Assembly (NCBI GenBank): GCA_905373295.1
Contig: CAJPSJ010000020.1
Location: forward strand, 1 to 14,187
Reading direction: 5' to 3'
From: an uncultured Campylobacter sp.
GTDB lineage: Bacteria; Campylobacterota; Campylobacteria; Campylobacterales; Campylobacteraceae
Length of the DNA: 14,187 bases
Below, one piece after another: positions 6,952 through 14,142 of the stretch. A program made the position numbers and the translations under genes. Numbering within the stretch: position 1 is the stretch's first letter; each line of letters opens with the position of its first letter. Under the pieces are notes generated by a model that was given only the letters and a program-made list of their open reading frames with translations, ran no database searches and had not been told where the DNA came from.

Positions 6952-9044
6952 TAATCTTTTTTCGCCTTTCGTTTTTTGCTTGAATTTTGCTCCGCGTCTT
7001 GGGCGCTGATTGCTTTTTTAGCCTCTTTAAGCTCTTTGGTCTCTTCGACCTCGAAATTTTTAGTTTTGGCGCTGCTTTGTTTTGCGTTTTTGGCCTCGGA
7101 GCTTTTGCTTTCCGCGCTATTTTTTGGCGCGGCTTTAGTTTTAGAATTTTTACTTTCTATGTCGTTTTTTGGCGCGGTTTTAGCTTTCGACGCGGTTTTA
7201 CTTGCCGTGCTGCTTTGTTTTGCACTTTTATTTTCTAAATTCTCGCTCTTTGCATCGCTTTTCGAGAGATTTTTTGCTTCGGCGTTCTTCTGCTGCGAGG
7301 CGTTGTTATCCTGCGCGACGTCCTTCCGTGAGGCATCATCATCCTTCGCGGTATCTTTTTGGGCGGTACCTTTTTGCGTAGCATCTTTTGAAATTTTACC
7401 GCGTTTGGAGGTTATGCCGCTTTTTGAAATTTGACTTTGTTTTTGATCCGCACCGTTTTTGGAAACCCTTTTTGAAATTTTATCTAGCTTCTCATCGGCG
7501 CTGCCTTGCTTTGTGCTTTTAGCCTCTAAATTCTCGTTTTTTGCGCTGCTTTGTTTTGTATTTTTAACCTCGGAAATTTTGTTCTCCGCGCTACTTTGTT
7601 CGGCTGAGCTTTGGTCCGTCGCGCTATCTGCGCTTACCAAGGCGTTTAAATTTGCCGAAGCGCTGGAATTTTCATCCGCTTCGGAGCTTGAGCCTGTTTG
7701 AGTGCTCGGAATTTCATCTATTTGAGCGGTGAGAATTTCATCTATTTGAGCGGTGAGAATTTCATCAGCTTGAGTGCTTAAAATTTTGCTTTCGCCGTCG
7801 TTAGAAATTTCGTCCGCATCCCTGCTTTCGGGCGCGTTTGAAATTTTATCCGTTTCCTCGCCTTTGCTCGCACTTGAAATTTCATCCGTTTTAGCTTCCG
7901 CGTCTTTATTTTCGCAAGCGCGCAAATCCGCGCCGTTGCCGAGATTTTCGGCCTGATCGCCTATGGTGCCGTATCCTTCGCCTGCGCGATTTTTTAAATT
8001 TGCCCCGACCGCCTCGCTGATGTTTTTAAAGCCGTCTGCGCGCAAAAGCTCCGCCAGTCCCTCGTTGATCGATTTTGCGACGAACGGGCCTTTGAAGATA
8101 AAGGCGGTAAAAATTTGAACCAGGCTCGCGCCCGATTTGATGCGCTCGTAGGCCTCCTGCGCGCTGTCTATGCCGCCGCAGCTGATTAGGATCGTGCGGC
8201 CGAAGAGCTCGCGAGCGACCTGTGCGAAAAGCTTTCGCGATTTTTCGGTGATCAGCCTGCCGCTTAAGCCGCCGAAGTCCCTGGCATTGGGGCTTAGCGA
8301 ATAATCGACGCTGGTGTTGTTTATGATGATGCCGCTTGCGCCGCTTTGCACCGCGCACTCGCACAGCGCGATCGCCTGATCCGCGCTCATATCGGGCGCC
8401 AGCTTTAAGACGAGCGGCTTATTTGTGATCTTTTTCATCGCTCCGATCAGCTCGCTTATGAAGCTGTTTTCTTGCAAAGCGCGCAGATTCGGGGTGTTCG
8501 GCGAGCTTACGTTGATGATGAAAAAATCGCACAGCCCGTTAAATTTACGGCCCAAGGCTTCGTAATCGCTTAGCGCGTCTTCGTTCGGGGTGGTCTTATT
8601 TTTGCCGATATTTGCGGCGATCGGGATTTTAAAAGGATAAATTTTTCGCACGCGACGCTCGATAACGTCGGCGCCTTCGTTGTTAAAGCCCATCGCGTTT
8701 TGAATGCTCTGCTCGCTAACAAGGCGAAAAAGTCGCGGCTTTTCGTTGCCGCTTTGAGGACGCGGCGTAAAGGTGCCAAAATCGATGTGTCCGTAGCCGA
8801 GAGCGGCCAGCGGCGCGATCATCGTGGCGTTTTTGTCGAATCCGCCCGCGATACCTACGGGGTTATCGAAGCTTAAATTCCATATATTTTGAGTTAAAAT
8901 TTCATCTTTGTAAACACCGAATTTTGCCAAAGCCTCAAGCCCGCCCGGAGTCGCATAGAGCGCGCGAAGTCCGAATTCTGCGATCTTGTGAGCGGTTTCT
9001 GGATCAAATCGAAAAAAGATTTTTTTCAAGGTATCATAATTCAT
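6951..9044 (-). CDS. pyrD: dihydroorotate dehydrogenase (quinone, class 2) with a 345-residue low-complexity C-terminal tail
   Basis: Residues 1-352 form a complete class 2 PyrD, which oxidises dihydroorotate to orotate at the membrane and passes electrons to quinone. Visible motifs are GIAGGFDKNA (64-73), NIGKNK (145-150), NVSSPNTPNLR (178-188) with S181 as the expected catalytic base, K214 in LKLAPD, INNTS (241-245), and ISCGGI. The domain ends at about FKNISEAVGANLKN, where family members normally stop. Residues 353-697 have no recognisable fold. This tail is rich in Ala, Ser, Lys, Asp, Glu, Asn and Gln, acidic at first and then lysine-rich, ending SSKKRKAKKD. It contains repeats (listed separately) and recurring KQSSAK and DEIS-like peptides. 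It is in frame without stops and ends exactly at the next start codon (TAATG), so it is not simple read-through. The start ATG at 9044 has AGGAAA just upstream. The enzyme call is certain; the role of the tail is unknown. Confidence 0.95.
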   Translation of the reverse strand: MNYDTLKKIFFRFDPETAHKIAEFGLRALYATPGGLEALAKFGVYKDEILTQNIWNLSFDNPVGIAGGFDKNATMIAPLAALGYGHIDFGTFTPRPQSGNEKPRLFRLVSEQSIQNAMGFNNEGADVIERRVRKIYPFKIPIAANIGKNKTTPNEDALSDYEALGRKFNGLCDFFIINVSSPNTPNLRALQENSFISELIGAMKKITNKPLVLKLAPDMSADQAIALCECAVQSGASGIIINNTSVDYSLSPNARDFGGLSGRLITEKSRKLFAQVARELFGRTILISCGGIDSAQEAYERIKSGASLVQIFTAFIFKGPFVAKSINEGLAELLRADGFKNISEAVGANLKNRAGEGYGTIGDQAENLGNGADLRACENKDAEAKTDEISSASKGEETDKISNAPESRDADEISNDGESKILSTQADEILTAQIDEILTAQIDEIPSTQTGSSSEADENSSASANLNALVSADSATDQSSAEQSSAENKISEVKNTKQSSAKNENLEAKSTKQGSADEKLDKISKRVSKNGADQKQSQISKSGITSKRGKISKDATQKGTAQKDTAKDDDASRKDVAQDNNASQQKNAEAKNLSKSDAKSENLENKSAKQSSTASKTASKAKTAPKNDIESKNSKTKAAPKNSAESKSSEAKNAKQSSAKTKNFEVEETKELKEAKKAISAQDAEQNSSKKRKAKKD
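6954..7988 (-). other. coding stretch for the disordered PyrD tail
   Basis: This part of pyrD encodes residues 353-697. Composition changes sharply from the enzyme domain: almost no aromatic residues, few hydrophobics, and long runs of small and charged residues. The first half (to about residue 500) is acidic with D/E-I-S/L peptides. The second half is basic, with repeated variants of K-Q-S-S-A-K. I predict intrinsic disorder from this composition. The complementary strand shows long hydrophobic open frames, which are artefacts of the Ala/Ser/Lys codons. Confidence 0.8.
7697..7792 (-). repeat. four 24-bp tandem repeat units in the PyrD tail
   Basis: Units at 7697-7720, 7721-7744, 7745-7768 and 7769-7792 share a 24-bp pattern. 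The two middle ones are identical over their first 22 bases; the outer two have diverged. They encode an eight-residue repeat, seen as STQADEIL, TAQIDEIL, TAQIDEIP, STQTG. The unit is a multiple of three, so gain or loss keeps the frame. Confidence 0.85.
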
Positions 9045-9398
9045 AATTTTTCCTCAAATTTTGCGTAATGGTAGCTAAAATTTAATTAAATATAGATAAG
9101 GATTTCGCGCCGTATTTGCAATCTGCGGCGGTTAAATTTAATTTTAGAATTATGCGAGAGATGCCGGTAAAATTTCTACGGCTTGCAATGAGCGGTTTAA
9201 ATTTACGCAGAAGTTCAAAGATGTGCGGCGTAAATTTTATAAATTTAGCGAGCGGCGATACATATCAAAATGCGCGGTGTCTGCAATGCAGCTCGCGGTG
9301 CAGGGGTCGTACGCGATTTTATCCTGCGCCGATCTGCGCTCAATCCCGCCCAAGCTAAATTTTAAAATTTAAAGCGTTCTGCTCGCGCCGTTTGAGCT
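9045..9398. other. 354-bp gap between pyrD and the upstream operon, dense in AAATTT
   Basis: I see no convincing gene here. The stretch contains nine copies of the palindromic hexamer AAATTT (starting at 9056, 9078, 9134, 9170, 9199, 9232, 9241, 9357 and 9365), far above chance. The last two form a perfect 16-base palindrome (9356-9371). The pyrD promoter should lie here: on the minus strand TATATT (9094 down to 9089) is a possible -10 element about 45 bases before the start codon, with no clear -35. No strong intrinsic terminator for the upstream operon is visible. An 80-codon plus-strand frame (9116-9358) is probably spurious. Confidence 0.55.
9356..9371. repeat. 16-bp perfect AT palindrome
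   Basis: TAAATTTTAAAATTTA reads the same on both strands and lies 28 bases past the restored stop codon of the membrane-protein gene. It could form a short all-A/T stem or be a binding site. It may simply reflect the general AAATTT richness of the region. Confidence 0.5.
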
Positions 9399-10612
9399 TC
9401 AGCGCGCGTCTTTGCCGCCGAAGGCAGCGATCATCGTGCCCAGAGGAATGATCGTAACGCCCAAAATAATCGCTAGCGGGTTTAGCAAGGACAGCTTGGC
9501 AAGCAGGTAGATCGCCGCCACGAGCGCCGCGTAGGATAGAATTTTAAACGGAGAGAAAAACGCCCCCGCAAAATTGCTCCGAATCTCGCTCTGCCAAGCT
9601 CGCCCTCAAAATCGTCCGCGCCTTCGAAATCATCCTTTGATCCGTCGTGCGCGCCGCCAATCCCACCCCCAAAATCGCTCATACCGTCGCCCGGCTCGCT
9701 GCTATCTACATCGCCGCCACGATTGCCGCTATCTGTGCCGTCGCTGCGATCTGCGCCGTCACTCCGGTCGCCACTATCTACGCCGCCGCCTAGATCGCTG
9801 CTCGCTGCATTTTTTAAGTCGTCGCAGCGCTCACCTATGCCGTCTTGCGAACTATCGCTAGCTTCGTCGTTTATGCTGCCGTGTGAGTCGCCGTAAATCG
9901 CGCTGCCATTCATATTAAATTTATCGGCAGCATGTCCTAAAGCGGTTGTGTCGTAAGCGGAGGTTTTGTCGTCGCTCTTCGTAGAATTTACGTTGCACTC
10001 GCCAGCAGCGGCTCCGTCGTACTCGGCGTCTAAATTTGAACTGCGAGTAAAATTTATATCGGCAGAGTTTGCGGCACACTCGGCGGCGGTCTCATCGTGC
10101 GTGACGCAACTATCGCCGTTTTCGATGTGGGTCTCGCCGCTTGTAAAATTTACCGCGCCCTCGGAATTTTGAGCATTTGAAATTTCAGTGCCTGAATTTA
10201 CGCCCCTAAAGCTTTCGCTCTTTAAAATTTCACCGCCGTAAACCTCGCTATATAAAATTTTATCGTCGCCGCTTGCGACGCCTCGGTTTTTGCCACCAAG
10301 ACTTGCGGAATTCGTATCGTTTGCGGGAATTTCGTCGTTCATAAAACCGGCGGAATTCTTAGGGCTTTGCCGTAAAATTTCATCGTATTTGCCGGCTCTT
10401 AGCTCATCTTCTATTTTGTTGCGGTAAGCGCGAAACGAAAAATATACCGCGCCGAATGCGCCTAAAAATCCAGCCTCCAAGCTAAGAAGCCACGCAAGCG
10501 CCCGCACGCCGAAAGAGCCCGAGCCGAAAAATCCTGCGCCGCAAAGCGCTAGCCCAAGCAGGGCAAACGCCGCGTTTAGCGCGCAGTATATGAGCAAAAA
10601 CCGCCTATTCAA
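9399..10612 (-). pseudogene. four-helix membrane protein with a long Ser/Asp/Gly-rich insert, frameshifted near its C-terminus
   Basis: I do not recognise the family; C. jejuni has a small membrane protein at this place after hemL. The reading frame from TTG at 10612 (overlapping the previous stop as TTGA) gives two N-terminal membrane helices (about 4-25 and 36-60). A hydrophilic insert rich in Ser, Asp, Gly, Asn and Ala follows (about 82-338). The frame then breaks down into basic nonsense after residue 350 and stops at 9482. In another frame, immediately downstream, the sequence reads AFFSPFKILSYAALVAAIYL, then a second helix LAIILGVTIIPLGTMIAAF, ending GGKDAR at 9399. One additional G in the G5 tract (C5 at 9563-9567 on the plus strand) joins the two parts into about 404 residues with helix pairs at both ends. 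The break may be phase variation, a mutation or a sequencing error. If the break is real, the truncated product still has its N-terminal helices. Confidence 0.72.
9731..9766 (-). repeat. 18-bp direct repeat in the Ser/Asp/Gly-rich insert
   Basis: Two adjoining 18-base units (9731-9748 and 9749-9766) match at 15 of 18 positions. They encode the repeated peptide DRSDGADRSDGTDS, and similar degenerate units continue on both sides. This suggests that the insert grew by in-frame tandem duplication. Confidence 0.6.
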
Positions 10613-10908
10613 TCCCGCTCATCCCATTCATCGTCGTCGTCAAAATTTTTCGGATCCGCCTTGTATTTCGGATCGTTTTCAAGCTCTTTTAAGCTCGAAT
10701 TTAGCGCCTTGCACGCGCGGTAAACGTTCAGAAATGCCGCCGCGATGCCGATAGCGATGCCAAGCCAGAGCAGAAGCAGCGAGCCCGTGAGGTGTCGCAG
10801 TCCAAGTCCGATCGCTACTCCGATGCCGATTGCTACGACGATTGAGATGCCTAGACTGATGTCGCAGGCGCCCTTTACGATTTTGTTTAAATTTTTCGTT
10901 ACTCTCAT
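10609..10908 (-). CDS. AtpZ/AtpI-like two-helix membrane protein
   Basis: A 99-residue protein with two membrane helices separated by a short loop (about 17-38, rich in Ile/Gly/Val, and 43-62, LLLLWLGIAIGIAAAFLNVY). It ends in a strongly acidic tail (FDDDDEWDERD). Size, a Gly-rich first helix and the LGIAIGIAAAF second helix are like the AtpZ family, small proteins linked to F0F1-ATPase assembly or cation handling, but no ATP synthase genes are nearby, so the role is inferred from resemblance only. It lies 31 bases after hemL and its stop overlaps the TTG start of the next membrane protein, so it belongs to the same operon. The ATG at 10908 has no strong ribosome site. A generic two-helix protein of another family remains possible. 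Confidence 0.7.
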   Translation of the reverse strand: MRVTKNLNKIVKGACDISLGISIVVAIGIGVAIGLGLRHLTGSLLLLWLGIAIGIAAAFLNVYRACKALNSSLKELENDPKYKADPKNFDDDDEWDERD

Positions 10909-10939
10909 CTAAAATCCGATTAAATTTAAAATGCAGCCC

Positions 10940-12211
10940 TTAAAGCGCCGCCATCGCTTCGTCTGCGGCGTTTAGCGCAAAGTCGATCTGCGTTTCGTTC
11001 ATCGTGGCGCAGATAAAGCCCGTCTCAAACTGACTAGGCGCCAAAAATACGCCGCGCTTAATCATCTCGCCGTGAAATTTCGCAAAGCGTGCGGTGTCTG
11101 CCCGCAAAGCGCCGTCGTAGTCGTGCACCTCTTCGTCTGCAAAAAAGTAGCCGAACATCGAGCCTACGCAGGCGGTTTGCAGCGCGATGCCGCGGTGCTG
11201 CGCGATGGCGCAAAGCCCGTCCGTAAGCCTGCGCGCCAGCTCACCAAGCCTTTTGTAAAGGCCGCTGCTAGCGTAAATTTTACTTAGGCTAGCGATGCCT
11301 GCAGCCATTGCGACGGGGTTTCCGCTTAGCGTGCCCGCTTGATACACCGCTCCTAGCGGGCTTATCATATCCATGATTTCGCGCTTGCCCGCAAACGCCG
11401 CCACGCTCATACCGCCGCCGATGACCTTGCCGAAGGTTACCAGATCGCCGCGGACGCCGTAGATACCATAGCTGCCTAGCTCGCTCGCGCGAAAGCCGCT
11501 CATTACCTCGTCGATTATCAGCACTATCTTTTTCTCATCGCACAGCGCGCGAAGCTCGGTTAAAAATTCGGGACCCGCCGGCACTAAGCCCATATTTCCC
11601 GCAATCGGCTCAATGATGATCGTGCCGATGTCGTTTTGCGCTAGGACGTCCTTTACGCTTTGTATGTCGTTGTATCTAGCTAGGTAGGTGTTTTTTGCGA
11701 CGTCCTGCGGTACGCCCGCGCTGCTTGCGTTACCGAACGTGCTTGCGCCGCTGCCCGCTTTGACGAGCAGGCTGTCGCTGTGACCGTGGTAGCAACCCTC
11801 AAATTTTAAAATTTTATCTCGTCCGCTAAAGGCACGCGCAAGACGGATCGCGCTCATCGTAGCCTCCGTGCCGCTGCTGGTAAAGCGGATCTTATCTAGG
11901 AAATCGAAATTTTTTAACACGAGCGAGGCGAGCTGCGTCTCAAGCGGGCTGGATGCGCCGAAGCTTAGCCCTTTTTTGGCGGTTTGCACGACGGCGCGCT
12001 CGATGTCCGCGTCGGCGTGACCGAAGATGAGCGGGCCCCAGCTCTGCACGAAGTCGAGATATTTTTTGCCTTCAACGTCGTAGATGTACGAGCCCTCGCC
12101 GCGATCCACCATAAAAGGCTCGCTGCCGACGTTGCCGAATGCTCGCACCGGCGAATCGACGCCGCCGGGGATAAGTTTTTGTGCTGCTAAAAATTCGTCG
12201 TGATTATTCAT
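10940..12211 (-). CDS. hemL: glutamate-1-semialdehyde 2,1-aminomutase
   Basis: HemL converts glutamate-1-semialdehyde to 5-aminolevulinate, the precursor of haem and other tetrapyrroles, in the cytoplasm using pyridoxal phosphate. The length, 423 residues, is typical. The start reads LIPGGVDSPVRAF, a hallmark of the family. SSGTEATMSAIRLAR (112-126) binds the cofactor phosphate, YHGH lies at 141-144, D234 in LIIDEVMSGFR contacts the pyridine nitrogen, and K262 in TFGKVIGGGMS is the Schiff-base lysine. The ATG at 12211 overlaps the stop of the cytochrome gene by 4 bases (ATGA), and AAGGAG lies 6 bases upstream, so the gene can be translated both by coupling and independently. Having a c-type cytochrome gene immediately upstream fits a haem theme. 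Confidence 0.98.
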   Translation of the reverse strand: MNNHDEFLAAQKLIPGGVDSPVRAFGNVGSEPFMVDRGEGSYIYDVEGKKYLDFVQSWGPLIFGHADADIERAVVQTAKKGLSFGASSPLETQLASLVLKNFDFLDKIRFTSSGTEATMSAIRLARAFSGRDKILKFEGCYHGHSDSLLVKAGSGASTFGNASSAGVPQDVAKNTYLARYNDIQSVKDVLAQNDIGTIIIEPIAGNMGLVPAGPEFLTELRALCDEKKIVLIIDEVMSGFRASELGSYGIYGVRGDLVTFGKVIGGGMSVAAFAGKREIMDMISPLGAVYQAGTLSGNPVAMAAGIASLSKIYASSGLYKRLGELARRLTDGLCAIAQHRGIALQTACVGSMFGYFFADEEVHDYDGALRADTARFAKFHGEMIKRGVFLAPSQFETGFICATMNETQIDFALNAADEAMAAL

Positions 12212-12654
12212 TTTTTCTCCTTCTTTTTTGGTTGATTTATCGATTTTATATATTTGTAGATAATGATGATCTCGTTTTGCGTCAGGAAGTAGCTTGGCAT
12301 CACGTCGCGTGAGCTGCTGATCCCGTCGGCGAGCTCCTGAAGCGAGAGATTATTGATCGGTGGCGCGTTTAGGGCGCGCTCGTAGTAGGTGCCCGAGGTG
12401 CGGTTAAATTCTTTATACGTCGCGATCAGCGAGCCCTCGCCCTTTTCGCCGTGGCACTTGTCGCAGCCGATGCCGCGCGGGTTTTTATACAGCATCGCGC
12501 CGTACTCCTCGTCGGTGATGAAGCTCTCGGCTTGTGCGCCGCGAGGTAGAAAAAATATGGTCGCGGTTAAAAATAGCGCTAAAAATATGAAATTTCGCAT
12601 CTTCTCGTTTCGAATTTTTGGCGCAATAATATAAAAAATGTGCTTAAATTTCAT
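12208..12654 (-). CDS. periplasmic mono-haem c-type cytochrome
   Basis: A 148-residue protein with one haem-binding motif C64-D-K-C67-H68 and a likely axial Met119 in SRDVMPSYF, the layout of a small class I cytochrome c. The N-terminus contains an export signal: a basic start, a hydrophobic core (FIFLALFLTATIFFL) and a probable cut after GAQA (about residue 42). The frame opens at ATG 12654, overlapping the kinase stop as ATGA. However, Met19 (12600) would give a more normal 24-residue signal peptide, and neither start has a good ribosome site, so the true start is uncertain. C. jejuni has a periplasmic protein gene (Cj0854c) in the same place upstream of hemL. The electron-transfer partner is unknown. 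The tail ends in a lysine cluster (KKKEKK). Confidence 0.87.
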   Translation of the reverse strand: MKFKHIFYIIAPKIRNEKMRNFIFLALFLTATIFFLPRGAQAESFITDEEYGAMLYKNPRGIGCDKCHGEKGEGSLIATYKEFNRTSGTYYERALNAPPINNLSLQELADGISSSRDVMPSYFLTQNEIIIIYKYIKSINQPKKKEKK

Positions 12655-13892
12655 AACGTCGCTATCTTTTCGATTCCCTCGAAATAAAAGACGTTTAGCT
12701 CATCCTGTCTGCGGTAGGTAAATTTTAGCCCGTGCGCCTTGGCGATATTATCGACGATGTAAAGCCCTAGGCCGAAGCTTTGCTTGGCGTTCGTGCCCTT
12801 GACGAAGGCCTCTTTGTAGTAGCTAAAGTCCTTCTGCAGCGGCTCGCCGAGCGTTATGAAGTCCATCGTTTCGGCATTTAGGCGGATTAAAATTTTACCG
12901 TCTGCAGCGTATTTTACGGCGTTGTCGATTAAATTTTTCACCGCGACGCAAAATAGCTTCAGATCGACGTTTAAGCTTAGGCCTAGCGGATTTTGCAGCG
13001 TGACGCAGCCGGGCTCGATCATTGCGATGCCGAGCGCTTCTTTTAAAATTTTATCCATTGAAAAAATTCCGCGTTCGACTAGTGCCGTTCCCGCAGTCGC
13101 GCGCTCGACCGCCGCAAATTCGTTGATTAGGCTCTCCAGCCGCTCAAAAACCGAGATGAGACGCTCCTGGTTTTTACCGTGCTCGATCATCTCGACGGCG
13201 ATGCGACCCTTTGTGATGGGAGTTTTAAGCTCGTGCATTATGTTTCGCAAAAACAGATGGCGCGATTCATTAAGCTTATTTATCTGCGTGACCGCCTCGT
13301 AAAATGCGTGCGAAACCTCGGAGATTTCGTCGTTTCCCGCGCTTACATCCTTGATCTGAAGATCGCCTTTAGCAAATTTATCGATCTGGCGCTTGAGCTT
13401 GCGAAGGGGGCGAATTTTGCGGATAATGAAGATATACGCAAGCAGGATGATCACCAAAATGACGCCGTAGATCGCCTTGAAAATATCGTAGCGGTAGGGC
13501 TGATACTCCTTGTCGTTTAAAAGCCGCGTCTCGCCTGCGTGAGTGATTTTCAAGTAGTGCTTGCGTTTAAAAAGCAGGATGTCTGCAGAGCCGATGTCTG
13601 CGGAGATGCTATCTAAAATTTCAGCGCCTTTGATGATCTCATCGCGCTTGGCTTCATCGCGGATGGTCGAAAACTCGAAATTTGCAACCTGACGGTCGTA
13701 TTCGGCTTCGCTGATAAGCTTGCTCATCTGATATAGGTTTGCGCGCGCGACGATGGAGTATTTGGAGTTTAGCTCGCGGGTGTAGTTTTGCTGATCGTAG
13801 CCGATGAGCCAGAGTAGCGCGAGCGAAACGCCCACGGCGGCGAGCGCGAAGATGAACGTGATGGTGTAAAAAATCGACGATCTTACTTTCAT
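12651..13892 (-). CDS. two-component sensor histidine kinase, ArsS/CprS-like
   Basis: A 413-residue membrane sensor. A first helix (about 9-31) and a second (about 141-158) flank a periplasmic domain of about 110 residues. A HAMP-like stretch (about 159-208) follows, then the phosphoacceptor H220 in MHELKTPITKGRI and the N box NLIDNAVKYA (320-329). The ATP lid glycines are in SFGLGLYIVDNIAKAHG (372-388). The wording of the H box and of FSYYKEAFVKGTN recalls the ArsS (Helicobacter) and CprS (Campylobacter) kinases. The canonical DxGxG box is degenerate (FITLGEPL), which I believe also occurs in these relatives. No response regulator gene is visible upstream. The ATG at 13892 has AAGGA 13 bases upstream, rather far. 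It overlaps the cytochrome gene by 4 bases. The signal it senses cannot be read from the sequence. Confidence 0.88.
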   Translation of the reverse strand: MKVRSSIFYTITFIFALAAVGVSLALLWLIGYDQQNYTRELNSKYSIVARANLYQMSKLISEAEYDRQVANFEFSTIRDEAKRDEIIKGAEILDSISADIGSADILLFKRKHYLKITHAGETRLLNDKEYQPYRYDIFKAIYGVILVIILLAYIFIIRKIRPLRKLKRQIDKFAKGDLQIKDVSAGNDEISEVSHAFYEAVTQINKLNESRHLFLRNIMHELKTPITKGRIAVEMIEHGKNQERLISVFERLESLINEFAAVERATAGTALVERGIFSMDKILKEALGIAMIEPGCVTLQNPLGLSLNVDLKLFCVAVKNLIDNAVKYAADGKILIRLNAETMDFITLGEPLQKDFSYYKEAFVKGTNAKQSFGLGLYIVDNIAKAHGLKFTYRRQDELNVFYFEGIEKIATL

Positions 13893-14142
13893 TAAATTTA
13901 TATGATCCTTAAATTTTTAAAATTTCAAAGCTTTAAAGCCGCGGGCTCACTTTGGCTTTGGCGCGCGAACCTGTCCGACTTCGGATTTGTGGCATATCCT
14001 AAATACGCAATACGTTTATACTTCCTAAATCTAGCTATTGCAAATTTTATAAAGATTTTAAAAATTTTGCTATTTCTACCATTGAAAATTTTACAAAATT
14101 TCACCGCTTAAACACATAAATTCAAATAAATTTATTTTAAAT
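13893..14142. other. 250-bp AT-rich gap upstream of the histidine kinase operon
   Basis: No convincing gene. The promoter of the kinase-cytochrome-hemL operon should be here: minus-strand TATAAA stretches near 14010 and 14050 are possible -10 elements. AAATTT occurs nine times (starting at 13894, 13911, 13920, 14042, 14062, 14086, 14096, 14128 and 14139). Overlapping AT-rich inverted repeats around 14085-14145 might terminate the upstream gene, but none has a GC-rich stem. A 69-codon plus-strand frame (13902-14111) looks spurious. Confidence 0.45.

Noticed and set aside
6976..7434. 152-codon hydrophobic plus-strand frame that looks like a multi-helix membrane protein
   Set aside because: It is antisense to the PyrD tail. 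The Ala, Ser, Lys and Glu codons of the tail read as Leu, Phe, Ala and Ser on the other strand, which mimics membrane helices. The sense frame is the in-frame continuation of pyrD and ends at a conserved-style overlap.
7500..7800. repeated short motifs in the PyrD tail considered as a CRISPR-like array
   Set aside because: The units are contiguous and in frame with no spacers, and they encode a periodic peptide, so this is a coding tandem repeat.
9116..9358. 80-codon plus-strand frame in the gap upstream of pyrD
   Set aside because: It has a TTG start with poorly spaced ribosome site, unusual Arg/Cys-rich composition, and KF/NF/NL dipeptides that merely translate the AAATTT motifs. I regard it as fortuitous.
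13902..14111. 69-codon plus-strand frame upstream of the kinase
   Set aside because: Its apparent hydrophobicity comes from A/T-rich intergenic sequence full of AAATTT. No ribosome site or family resemblance is visible, and it opposes the direction of all neighbours.
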